From positions 821,043,503 to 821,107,502 of the forward strand of contig CM062819.1 in assembly GCA_031772625.1 (NCBI GenBank): a DNA stretch of 64,000 bases. Reading direction: 5' to 3'. The notes beneath the pieces are model-generated. The model did not search any database. It was not told where the DNA came from and worked only from the letters and a program-made list of their open reading frames with translations. Below are positions 10,637 through 22,010 of the stretch, piece after piece. Every line of letters begins with the position of its first letter. Position 1 is the stretch's first letter. The stretch comes from Pinus tabuliformis (lineage: Eukaryota; Streptophyta; Pinopsida; Pinales; Pinaceae). The position numbers and the translations under genes were made by a program.

Positions 10637-13085
10637 TGTTGACGTCATGTTGTCTTAGGCCCTTCTAGGGCTTGCGTTGAGCTCATCAAGTGCCAAAACA
10701 AGTGTAGAGAGCTCCTAAAATCAAGGTTTAGGGGTTGGCCCCTAGATCTCTCTGAAAATCATTGTAATGTCTCGGTTTATAATTTTCCCAAATTTCTTAG
10801 GAAATTGCTTAAAAATTCTACCATAAATTTCTCCAAGCAATTGCAAAACAAGAACCATGAAATTGCAGCAAAAATAAAATAACATTTCCAAATAAACCCA
10901 GAAATGCCACAATTGCAAATAACACAAGAAATGGAGAATTGAGCAACTTTATTTATTTACTAGAGCAATTACATACAAAGCTCTTGATAGAAATAGCTGC
11001 AGTGATGGCCACAAAAGATCTACTGCAATAATAAATTGGGCCTCCAAAATAGAAAATGGAAATCAATAAGTTACACCTGTGAATTCTGGATGAACAATAA
11101 GAAAATGACGCATGTACAATCAATAAACCGCAGAAGATGAGAAGTAAATCCAAGTCATTTTATTAATATCAATGTTGGAACAGAGTACAAATAGAGTAAA
11201 ATGATGGAATCTGGAATTGCTTCTACAAGCATGCAAACGTGGAAATGGCTCAAACTAGTAACTTGCACTGAACAGAAATTCCGTTGCTGCTGCTGGAGGT
11301 GAATTGTGATTTATGCCCTCAAATCTGCTCCAAAAATTCTGCAAAATTAACTAGAGGCTTCTCTCACCCAAATCTACCAAACCCAAAAAAATATTGGGCT
11401 AATTCCAGCTGACCCAGAAAGCCCCAAAAAGTGTGAATTACCCAAAAAATATTGTTGTTGTTGTTGCTGCTGTTGGAGAAGAATTGGACTTTCTGCCCTT
11501 GAAACTGCGCCAAAAATTCTAAAATTTTAACCACAAACTCCTCTCACCAAACCCAGAAAATCCTTGAGCAAATTCCGGCTGAGCCGGAAAAACCCCAAAT
11601 AGTGCGAAAATCCCAGGCTGCCCAACTTTGCATCCAATAGGAAATTACCTCAGCAAATGATCCAAATCCACCTCCGAAAATAGCTGAAAATCTCCTACAA
11701 AAATTTCCTCTGGAAATAGATCCAATTCCCAGCCAACTCTAGTTAAATTTCCAACCCCAAACCCCTGCGCAGATTCTACCTAATAACCCCAACGCAAGCT
11801 CAAAAAAGAAGAATTCAACATAGCAATATTCCATTGTCTCAGCCCTATAAATTGGTGTCAATCTCCTCCTCCTACCAAGAGAAACACTCCTGCAAATTCC
11901 CGGAACCTGCAAATAAAGAGAGTTGCTCCAAATGATCACTGTAGTTCTCCTTCTACACCCAGGTAGTGTGAATGGCTGAGGGAAATCTCTGTAATTATCT
12001 CCAATGGAAGTCCTGAAGTAGACTCCCCAAGGCCTCACTAGGGAGACACTTGAAGTTCTCTGAAATGAGGGTGGAATTTCCGCTTGGAATTCTTGTGCTA
12101 AACAACACTTTTCTTCTTGTGCTAAACAGCACTTTTCTTCTTGTGCTAAACAACCCCAAGAGAAGATGAAAGGTGAAATGTAATAGACAAAATATGATCA
12201 ACAAATGAGTCCATCCTCCTTTTATAATTTCTCCCCATGCTTCTAGACTCCCTTTTTAATTATTATTTTATTGGTGGGGGAGGCCATTTTCCACTAGGTG
12301 ACTTTTTCCTCCATTTTAATAAAATAATAATTTGCCACCAATCTCCATTAAGATTATATTTTTGCCTCCCTTCCTTAATATTATTTTGCCACCATTCCAT
12401 TAAAATAATATTTTTCGTCTTTTCTCACAAAATAATATTTTCCCCTATTTTTAATACTATCAAAAATTAGCAAAACTCCTTAGTGATTTTAGTATGCACA
12501 AAACTGGGGACTTGACAATCATTCTGTAGCCCCCAAATGAAGCTTTGGGGCACAAAAATGGGTCTCATGGCTTGGAATTCTTGTGCTAAACAACACTTTT
12601 CTTCTTTTGCTAAATAGCCCCAAGAGAAGATGAAAGGTGAAATATAATAGACAAAAGAGGATCAACAAATGAGTCCATCCTCTTTTTATAATTTCTCCCC
12701 ATGCTTCTAGGCTCCCTTTTTAATTATTATTTTATTGGTGGCCATGCTTCTAGACTCCCTTTTTAATTATTATTTTATTGGTGGGGCCCATTTTCCACTA
12801 GGTGACTTTTTCCTCCATTTTTATAAAATAATAATTTGCCACCAATCTCCATTGAAATAATATTTTGCCTCCCTTCCATAAATAAAATATTATTTTGCCT
12901 CCATTCCATTAAAATAATATTTTGTCTTTTCTCACAAAAGAATATGTTCCCCTATTTTTAATACTATCAAAAATTAGCAAAACTCCTTAGTGATTTTAGC
13001 ATGCACAAAATTGGGGACATGCAATCATCCTGTAGCCCCCAAATGTGGGTTTGGGGCACAAAATTGGGTCTCATGGGTCTCCACA
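10637..13085 (-). mobile_element. Long LTR of a minus-strand Gypsy-type element with duplicated promoter part
   Basis: The plus-strand start is TGTTGACGTC, next to a TGGCGC-type primer site on the minus strand. The right end is tentatively placed at ...CCACA (13085). A 488-bp unit is tandemly duplicated (12082-12569 and 12570-13070), each copy carrying a minus-strand TATA box (ttataaaagg near 12215-12225 and 12680-12690). A second diverged tandem pair of about 170 bp lies at 11285-11450 and 11455-11620. A 24-bp unit (cttgtgctaaacaacacttt..) repeats three times at 12092-12155. No partner LTR is seen. The interior would lie to the left and is interrupted by the hAT-like element. Confidence 0.5.
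12082..13070 (-). repeat. Direct tandem duplication of about 488 bp inside the LTR
   Basis: Copy 1 (12082-12569) and copy 2 (12570-13070) agree over nearly their whole length, from 'cttggaattcttgtgctaaa' to 'gggtctcatgg'. Copy 2 carries an additional internal duplication of a 45-bp piece ('gcttctag.ctccctttttaa') at about 12705-12780. Confidence 0.85.
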
Positions 13086-14066
13086 TCATCGATAAGCCTA
13101 ATTCTGCTCCAACATTGAGGGCACTGAATATGGTGCTAGCCCTCCCATGTCTCAAGGCATGAGACAAACCTCATCTGAGCCCTGGATCAATTGTCACACC
13201 ATGTAATAATTGCTAAGTCGGTTGGGGGCATGCTAGTTCGAGTGCATCATCCCATCAATAATAAAGTGAACGCAGAAACGTTGTGGGTGTTGAAGGTGCT
13301 CATGGCTATGAATGATACTCTATAACTCTCTGGAGTCCCACGCCTCTCACCACATCACCTATGGGGGTCAATATGTCCCTCTAGAGGGCCTAGACCCCAA
13401 TTAAGTTGCCTAAACCTATAGATGGAACCACCTTCCAATCACACACAATATCCAGTGCTGCAACTTTCACTATCATGTACATTAATCATTATTGCATCTA
13501 AGTGAACAAATCTTGAAATAAATTGGCAAAACGACACTTCATATGAGGCTTCTGTCCCAAAATTGGGGCCTTAGTCATGTAATAGTGTTACCTCCTTAGG
13601 TAGGAGTGGTTAATAGACAACCCAAGTAGGTGTTCCCAACCACCAAAGGGAAGTGACATGTCCTTGGTCCACCCTTCAATCGATAAATGCCATGTGAATA
13701 ATGATGGAACGAAGGGGAAAAGACTTCATGGCCAAGTCCAATGGTCAAAGTGACAGACTATGGTGGAATACCTCGTCTTGGTTGTATAAATGTGAGGAAG
13801 GAGCAATCATGGATGCATGAGTTAACTCGGCTTTTGTTTTTCCACCCCTATATATTGTCTTTTACTTTTTCTTCATTTTTTCCTTGACAACTTGCTCTGT
13901 ATGATGTATAGTAGACATTACCCCCTTTAGGATGGGGCAATTCATCGCCCATCAGGGGTTGGGCCATGCAAGGGTTCCTTGTCTTCTATGAGATAGGGCA
14001 AGATTGGCCTAGGAGCCGGGTGATGGCCATATGATAGAGGTAGAGCTCATGCTTGGCTTTTGCCCA
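13086..14066. other. Unassigned non-coding stretch
   Basis: No gene, terminal repeat or domain was recognised. Base composition is less AT-rich than the flanks. A T-rich tract follows at the start of the 14067 repeat. Confidence 0.3.
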
Positions 14067-14277
14067 CATGCTAATTTGTAAGCCACAACCATCTTTTGGA
14101 TTTTGATTTTTCTTTTTCTTTTTTTCTTGTGGACATCATATCTTCTTTATTTTTCTTTCAACGACTTCAACCTCCCAAGTTGCATTTCCAGGCCCTACCC
14201 AGGTATAAGAATGTGTGGATGCCAAATCCCAATGGACCAATGGTTATTTGAACCTGAAGAAGGGAGATGGAATAGGA
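14067..14277 (+). repeat. Copy 2 of the 210-bp dispersed repeat
   Basis: It matches 6148-6358. Its right end runs directly into Copia coding sequence. The last shared bases (tggaatagg) can also be read as the Copia pre-integrase motif, so the boundary is blurred. Confidence 0.6.
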
Positions 14278-16735
14278 AGATGAGACACCTACACTACAGA
14301 GCTCTCCCTATGTTGCATATTATGGTTATGGGTTTTCCAGAGATTAGGGTGGAGCAAGATGGAGTGTGTAAAGGGTGTGTGCTTGGCAAGCAAGCCAAGA
14401 CTGTGTATACTCACAGCGAGACCAGGGCTAAGGGAGTGCTAGGCTTGGTGCACTCAAACATTTGTTGTCCTACGTCTATGACATTGATCGTAGGATCCTT
14501 ATATTTGGCGACATTCATAGATGATTTTTCCAAGAAAACTTCGATCTACTTTTTAAATACCAAGGATGAGATCTTCAATCGATTTCAGGGGTTTAAAGCT
14601 CTTGTGGAAAACCAGACTAGGAAGAAGATTAGAGTATTTGAATCAGATAATGGGGGCGAGTATACCTCCAATGAGTTCCAAGATTTTTGCAAGGCAACAA
14701 TGATTAACAAGTAGCTCATGGTACCTTAAACCCTCAACAAAATGGGGTTTCCGAGAAGAAAAACAAGACCATAATGGAGGCAGTGAGGGAAATGATCTAT
14801 GATCAGGAATTGCCTATGTTTTTATGGGCGGAGGCCTGCAAAACAGTTGTGTACATGCAGAACAGAAGTCCTCACAAGATATTAGAGGACTAAGTTGGAG
14901 CCCTTATCAGAAAGGGGCATATTTGTGGGCCATAGTGAGGTCTCAAAGGCCTATCAAGTCTACATTCAGGGATAGAGGAAAGTGATCTTGAGTCGGGATG
15001 TTAGATTGATGAGGGCAGGACTCTTAGGAGGTCTCATGAGAAAGAGACAACAGTGGTAGAGTATCAAGAGCGAGAAGCTCCTAAGGCTAAACAGGGAACA
15101 ATAGCAAGGACAAATGTTACACGAAGCGGGGACCATCAACAAGATTTTCTAGTTATTTGGCATTGTCAAGCAGCGTCAGCGAGTCTGAGCCTTTCACTTG
15201 TGAGGAGGCTATAGATGAGCAAGTCTAGAGCGATAGCATGGTGGAGAAGTATAGCTCCATCATGAGCAATGATGTATGGGACTAGTGCCACGACTCGAGG
15301 GAAAGTCTGTGGTCAATTCTCAATGGATCTATAAGATCAAACATGTAGTTGATGCAGTGTCGAGTAGTACAAAGCAAGGTTCGTGGAAAGAGGCTTATCC
15401 TGGAAGGAGAGAATGGATTATAGGGAGACATCTGCACCTGTCACCAAATATGCATCCATTAGAGCAGTTATGTCCATTGCTTCAGAGATGGGGTGGAGGT
15501 TACATCAAATGGATGTGAAAATTGTTTTCCTCAATAGGGTGATTAAGGAGGAGGTGTATATTGAGCAGCCTCAAGACTTTGAGGTGTATGGAAGAGAGTC
15601 TCATGTATGCAGGTTGAAGAAGGTCCTTTATGGGTTCAAGCAGGCTCCACGCGCATGATATGCCAAGATCAATGGATATCTTCTTGGTTTGGGTTTCAAC
15701 ATGAGAAAGTCGAACTCCAACTTGTACTATGTACTTGTTGAGGGTGAGCCACTCATCTTGGTACTTTATGTGGATGATCTCCTCTTGACAGGATCGAAGA
15801 AGCTCATAGGGACATGCAAGGAGGATCTTGCTTCGAAGTTCAATGTGAAGGACATCAGCTCAATGCACTACTACTTGGGATTGGAGATGTGGCAGCAGCC
15901 AGGAGAGATTTTCCTTAGACAGGGCAAGTATGCAGTGGAGATCTTGAGGAGGTTCAAGATGAAGGATTGCAAGCCTATGTCTACATCAATGATCACTAAC
16001 TTGAAGAATCTAAGTGCTTCTGAAGGCAAGTTGGTGGATCCCACACTATACAAGTAGCTGACGGGTTCCTTGATGTATCTAGTCAACACTAGATCGGATA
16101 AATGTTTTATTGTCAACACAGTCAGCCAGTACACAGTGGAGCCGAGACAAGTTCATTGGGTGGCAGCAAAGCATGCGCTGAGGTACCTGCAAGGTATAGT
16201 AGACTTTCGACTGAGATATGTTAGTGTTAGAGGAGTGGAGCTACAAGGGTACACAGATTCTGATTCGGCGGGGAGTTTTGTGGACAGAAAATCCACGTTT
16301 GGATGTTGCTTCAACTTGAGCTCATCTATGATCTTGTGGTACAGTAGGAAGCATCACTTAGCAGCACTTAGTTCAGCAGAGGCAGAGTACATGGTAGCGA
16401 GTATGTGAAGTTGTGAGGCAGTATGGCTTCGCAAGATGCTTGCAGGACTATTTGATCTGTAGATGGGGCCAACAGCGATTCACTATGATAATGAAAGTTG
16501 CATCATGCTCTCTAAGAATCTCGTGTTTCATGATCGATCAAAGCACATTGAGATCAGATATCACTTCGTCGGAGACAGAGTACAGAGAGGTGTTGTGGGA
16601 CTACAATACATTTCTATGGAGGAGTAGGAGGCAGATATTCTCACTAAGCCTCTAGTGAAAGGATAGTTTGTGAAGTACCGAGATAAGTTGGGGATGGTGG
16701 AGAAACCCTTCATTGCTAGGAGGGAGTGTTGAAGC
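14268..16735 (+). pseudogene. Copia polyprotein remnant: pre-integrase, integrase, reverse transcriptase, RNase H
   Basis: In order: a pre-integrase zinc region with WNRKMRHLHYRALP and CKGCVLGKQAK; integrase core with LVHSNICCPTSM, FIDDFSKKT and ESDNGGEYTSNEF (14268-14900); reverse transcriptase from about 15270 with CKWIYK-like NSQWIYKIKH, HQMDVK, the catalytic YVDD at 15767-15778 and YLGLEMWQ; RNase H with YTDSDSAG, DRKSTFG and SSAEAEYM (16245-16390). The reading frame is broken by several stops and frame changes (for example at 14712, near 15520, 15656, 16055 and 16406). Gag and protease are missing, so the 5' half is gone. The stop at the end of the frame leads straight to a purine-rich tract and an LTR start, as in complete Copia elements. 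Confidence 0.85.
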
Positions 16736-16736
16736 C
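16725..16736 (+). other. Polypurine tract of the Copia element
   Basis: ctaggagggag directly precedes TGTTGAAG, the expected arrangement for plus-strand priming just before a 3' LTR. Confidence 0.6.
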
Positions 16737-17554
16737 TGTGGTAGCTTCGGAAGGTCTTCTACATAGGCTTGGTATCTCAGCGTGTGGAAGATGATTTATT
16801 GCCTCTTTATGCACTTGCTTGGTGGAATAAGTGATTTGTATTCTTTCCTAAGTCTAACTTACAAAAAGTACAATAATTAAGTTAATTAATTATTGTGGAC
16901 TATTACGTCATTTTATAAGGATTATTAATTTAGTTATTTATGTGACTTAGAAATAATCTCAACCATTGATCTCCAAGATCTTTTAGAAGGGAGATTAGGG
17001 TTACGGATTTAGGGTTATGGAATTGAGCTTAATGAAGATTATGAAAGAAGCCTAGTGAAGAGGTGAAGAAACACAAGAACTCAATAGAGTGTGACACAAC
17101 AAGAGAGAGTGATTTTCTCTAGTGCGAGTGGCTCAGTAGACTAAAACGCAAAGGAGTAGAAGTACAAGAGAATTTGAGGGAAAATCCAGGAGGCCATGTT
17201 ATGGAGATTGCAAGGCTAGGTTGTTGAAGAGAGGGAGGTTGATTTTATTGTAGTAGTTGATTTGCTGGAGGCCGAGTTTCCTAAGGTACAATAGCACTTT
17301 GTGGGAAGGCGCAAGATTGATTTGCCAACAAATTGATTGGGTCGATTTCCTTCAGAGACTGATGTCCATGTGGTCAAATTCCTTGGGTCGAATTCATCCT
17401 GTGGGGGTCGAGTTACAAGTTCCAATTATTGTATTTTTTCCTCGTATCTTTGTCGGTCAGAAACCCAGATTTTACAGATTAATAGATGACAGATAATTGT
17501 TGTGGGTGAATTATAATTGCAATGTGTGATTAATCTCTCTGATTTAAATTCCAC

Positions 17555-17558
<4 letters not shown>
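16737..17558 (+). mobile_element. 3' LTR of the Copia element at 14268 (right end uncertain)
   Basis: It starts TGTTGAAGCC after the polypurine tract. The end is put at ...CACTGCA, just before a (TA)n tract, because that gives TG...CA ends, but no second LTR exists in the window to test this. No target duplication can be assigned since the 5' end of the element is lost. Confidence 0.45.

Positions 17559-17587
<29 letters not shown>
17559..17587. repeat. (TA)n microsatellite
   Basis: About 14 uninterrupted TA units. Shorter TA tracts occur at 8843-8885, 18977-18996 and 21977-22004. Confidence 0.95.
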
Positions 17588-17589
<2 letters not shown>

Positions 17590-17967
17590 CTAGTGGTTAA
17601 AAATACCAGTGATCTTATTTTTTCATTAATTCGGTATTCATTTTGCTAGATAAATATTGTTGGGAGTAAAATCAATTGCCATGAGAAAATAAATCTAAGC
17701 TAGTATTTGGAAATTTAAAATATATATAATGGAAACACTTTGTGGATTTTATCAAAAAATGTACAATGCAAAAATTAATAAATTATGATATTAAAGTATA
17801 TACGAAAATGATGTACACAACCACTTATATATAGGTCATTCACCCACCTACTAATTCATTGAACCTATCAATGTGATCACGTATTATAGATGAAGAATCA
17901 TTTTTCCACATGATGTATTAACAAAGGAAAGAACTTCAAGAATAGCGCAAAAGCCTAAAGAGCATAC

Positions 17968-18075
17968 CTGGTGACTATTGAGTAAGATCATTTCTGTGGG
18001 CCAAGAAGCTTGCAATGGTTCGTCCATAGACGATACAGCCAAACTCGAATCATGCCTAACAGTTTGTTCTAGAAC
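17968..18075 (-). CDS. COG3: COG3 exon 3 (36 codons)
   Basis: The exon is open throughout in frame 0 and bounded by aattttag on one side and gtatgc on the other. It supplies the variable linker before the conserved coiled-coil start of the Sec34-like domain. Its last residues, ILLNSHQ, correspond to VLVNTNQ of other plants, as recalled. The next exon should begin with FYKWFTDLE-like sequence; I found no such sequence on the minus strand down to base 1, so intron 3 appears to exceed 17.9 kb. Part of this exon with its acceptor is duplicated upstream at 18253-18302. Confidence 0.72.
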
Positions 18076-21000
18076 CTAAAATTAACAACAAAGAAACTAT
18101 TTAGAATTAAATATACTTTACCTATGAATTACCAATCAAAGAGGAAATCAAGAATAAGTAATAATGTACCAATTTCTAGAACAAAATCAAGAAGAAGAAA
18201 AAAAGGATTTTCTTATACAACAAACAAAATTACAATTAAATGAACAACAATTTACAGCCAAACTCATATCATGCCTAACTATTTGTTCTAGAACCTCAAA
18301 TCAACAATAACGAAACTTAGAGGAAATCAACAATAAGAAATAATGTATCAATCTCTAGAAAAAAATCAAGAAAAGCAGATTTTATTAACAAAAATAAATT
18401 ACAACTAAATGAACAACTTTTGATAACTTAATAAATAGTACCTACACAAGTAAGGTAAGATACATTTTTTGGTAGTAACAAAAAGTGGCTCAAAGGACCA
18501 CAACAAGGAGTTTTAAATAATATTTAGATTAAAAAAACATTATACTGCACTTAAATAATGACGACTTCACACTAGGATAGGAAGTAGAAAACATCATCTT
18601 CAATGATAAAGGGAAATAAAAACAAAAAGAAACAAGCAGATTAAAATACTATATTATCACTTGACACATGATTATCCAAAGGATTAAATATAAGTATATA
18701 TTTAATATGTGAGAATGCCTAAAAATATAAGACAAGTTAAAAACAATTAATGCATTCATGTGCCTCATATAATGTTACAAATATTATTCAACCCTCCTTC
18801 TCCAAAGAAAATCCCATCGTGCCCCAAATAATAACTCAAATTGAACTAAGGTAGATATCAATGTTCCACCGAGACACTGAGACGAGGGGACACAGATGTG
18901 GGGAGATGCACAGGGGGGACGTGTGGGAGTACCCTCAAATTTTAGAGAAATTTTGGAAGGATGGGGAGACGTCAAGGTATATATATATATATATATAATT
19001 CAAATTCATATCCAATAACGAAAGCATAAATATATTGATCCATACATAATTGAATTAAATAATGAAATACCTTGATCCATATTCAACATTCATACTGGTA
19101 CATACATCATTCATGCTCATCATTCTTCCATACACCACGAGATTCAATAATGAAATTCATTGATGTATTTTCATCATTCATCATTCTAGAATTTACATTG
19201 ATTTAAAAATTAAATTTATCATTCATCATTCTAGAATGTAAATTGATTTAAAATTTAAATTCATCATTCATCATTCTGGAATCTAATTAATACTAAGAAA
19301 AATAGAATATAGTAGATACCAATGTTATCGAAACCAAACTGGTGATCAAGCAGGAAAACCCTCTAAATCGAGAATCTGTCGGAACTGGACCAGAACCGGT
19401 AAAAAAACTGGATCAAAAAACTAGTCAACCAAAAACACCTAAAATATTCAAATTTCAAAGAAAAACATATATATTTATGTGCATCCATATGAATCCAAAC
19501 CATTTATACATAAATAAGCGAAAGTTCTCATTTTTATAGCATGTAAGGGTGCACATAACCAAAATAGCACCGAGTGCAATCCATCTCTGGACTGAAAATA
19601 CATCAACAAACAGGTTCTAGATGGACTCTAGCATCAAAAAAACATCATGCTACAACAAATACCTACATATCATCAAAATCATTACCTATATTGGAATCTT
19701 CGTCATCAATGTCACCCTATAAGCATTAAAATAAGATAGAAAAAATGTAGCATGTCAAGTCAAGATTTTGTTTGAGTGATAAGTACATTTTTAGTAAGGT
19801 CATGATATAAGAGTTCGACAACCAATGCCACTAACATCAAGGTACATAGAAGGCTTGGTGCTCTTGATTAAATACTAGTTCCATACCCTTGTACAAGACA
19901 AAACCCAATGGAAACGTTGCAACCCTGTCCACCCCCCCCCCCTCCGATCTTGAAATCCTGAAAAACTGTTAAGTTTGCTGGATTTTGAGTGATATCTAAA
20001 ATTCTACATTCTCCATATTAAATCCAATGAGGTCGGAACCACTCTCAAACATCCTGAGTCATTTCATGATAATGTTAAAAATTCAAGTAAAAGGATGAAA
20101 ATGAAAGATAAAGGAGAATGTCACCTTTACTTTAAGAATTTAACATTACCATGAATTGCATAGCAATAATAGAGTCATAGGCTTGAATATTAGGCTTCCC
20201 CACAAAAAAGTACTTGAAACTCAAAAGGGGTGCTTCTGGGCGTCCCCCTTTTAAAGGGGTGTGCCCAAAAGCACCCCTTTTGGGGAGACGCGCGCCCCAC
20301 ACTAGGGAAACGTTTCCCCTGCGTCTCCCACATCTCCCTAAAAAGGTGATGTGGGGACATGTTTCCCTAGACATCCCCCCATCCCGTGTGCATGGGAAGT
20401 GTGGGGTGTATGCATCCCACCTTGGGGGACGCATCCAGTGAATATAATTTATTAATGTATGGGCATTCCTCATATTATTATATTGCGTGATAAAATTATT
20501 TGGGCAAGCATTTGGAAAATATATTTTAAAATGAGCAAATTTGAATTTCCCTCCAAATCTCTAAAAGTCGACCTCAATCACAAGTCGGCCTAGCCCATAA
20601 TCGTCAACTCTTTTTGCACATTGAAAGAACTATAAATAGGCGTCCATCTTCCCTCATTTGGCATTCGATCATGACTTGACTGTGGAAGATTTTAGAGGTT
20701 TTGAGGTAGCTCGCATTCATCTTTGACACTGCCTCAAAGGGAAGTCGAGCTAGAAGATCAAGACGAGTTTTCTTGGTTCTGTTTTGTCTATGGTTATTGC
20801 CGAATCGTTTGATGGAGATCTGAGCGAAGAAGTTTTTGGGCTTACGTCTGGTTTTATGTATATGGAAAAAAAATTATTACGCCATAGAATTTTTTAGGGT
20901 TGTGACCTATGTTCTGGACAGGAAATAGAGGTCAAGTAAGGGTTGAAAATCTTCCTTATGAGAGCACATAGATTGAAGTATTTACCACGCAATGGGTGGC

Positions 21001-21973
21001 TACATAGTCATTATTTTGGAGGGCCAAAATATCTAGGTTGATGTTGGAGTATGGCCACATTCCTTGAGGGACCTGTACATGTTGCTTGAGGTGGATCAGA
21101 GGCCGAAATCAGGGTTGTGCTAGTACCCTAACCAAGGTCTAGTTAACTCAGGGATAGATCAAAGATCCGAGCCCTAATTCAGTGCAAAACAAAGGTTGTA
21201 TAGATGTTGATATTCCTTGTAGATCATCGTTGGAATGACAGCTAAAAGGAGAAGGGTCAACACGTTGTTTGATGGAGTTTGTTGCCGCATTGTGATCAGA
21301 TTTATATGCCCTAATTAGAAGGTTGTGTCCTCAAAAATTTAGTGCACAGGTGATGTCCCTTGCAAAGGTATGTATGACATTCTTCATATTAATGTTTAGT
21401 ATCAAATTGGGCAAGAATTGTATGGCGACTTGTTTGAATAGAACTCAGTACTATCTCTTGTGAAGGATATTATGAATTTGATGGGTAGTCTTGTGATGTC
21501 CTAAGGATTGACTTGTGAGGAACCCTAAGTAATGTGCATCTCAAAATAATATATGGCAGAGTGATATGTGCTCATCTCTAATGTGACAATGACCTTGATA
21601 TAACAGTGATAATGATATGACAATGCCCTTCATATGGCAGTGACCTTATTATATGGCAATGACAGTGAAGTCACAGTAGTGACAGTGCCTCTATGATAGT
21701 GATCTTCATTATAGTGCCTATGATATGTGACAATGACCTTCATGACAGTACCTTCGATATGTGACAAAGATCTTCAGGACAGTGATTGTGAAATGGCAGT
21801 GACCTGTGGTGTATGGCAGTAACACTCGCATTCCCATGATGACAATCAATGCTCCACCCAGACTTTGGTGCAGGAAGATGCGGGTGCAGGGAGACGCTCA
21901 AGGGGCGTGTGAGGTTACCCTCAAATTTTAGGGAAATTTTGAGGGTGCGGGGGGATGTTGGGGGGACATCAAG

Positions 21974-22010
<37 letters not shown>

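Noticed and set aside
13205..13245. A box B-like 'gctagttcgagtgc' suggesting another SINE
   Set aside because: No box A at the proper distance and no repeat partner in the window.
17800..17830. Minus-strand TATAAGTGG that could encode YKW of the next COG3 exon
   Set aside because: The following codons do not give the conserved F-TDLE sequence and there is no acceptor; chance match.
19312..19345. A second hAT-like start (caatgttatcg) inside element A, with a flank like the one at 18851
   Set aside because: No matching right end could be found; may be coincidence or an internal repeat.
18851..20447. Target-site duplication for hAT-like element A (gtagatat and aatataat)
   Set aside because: The octamers do not match well enough; the right end of A also looks damaged.
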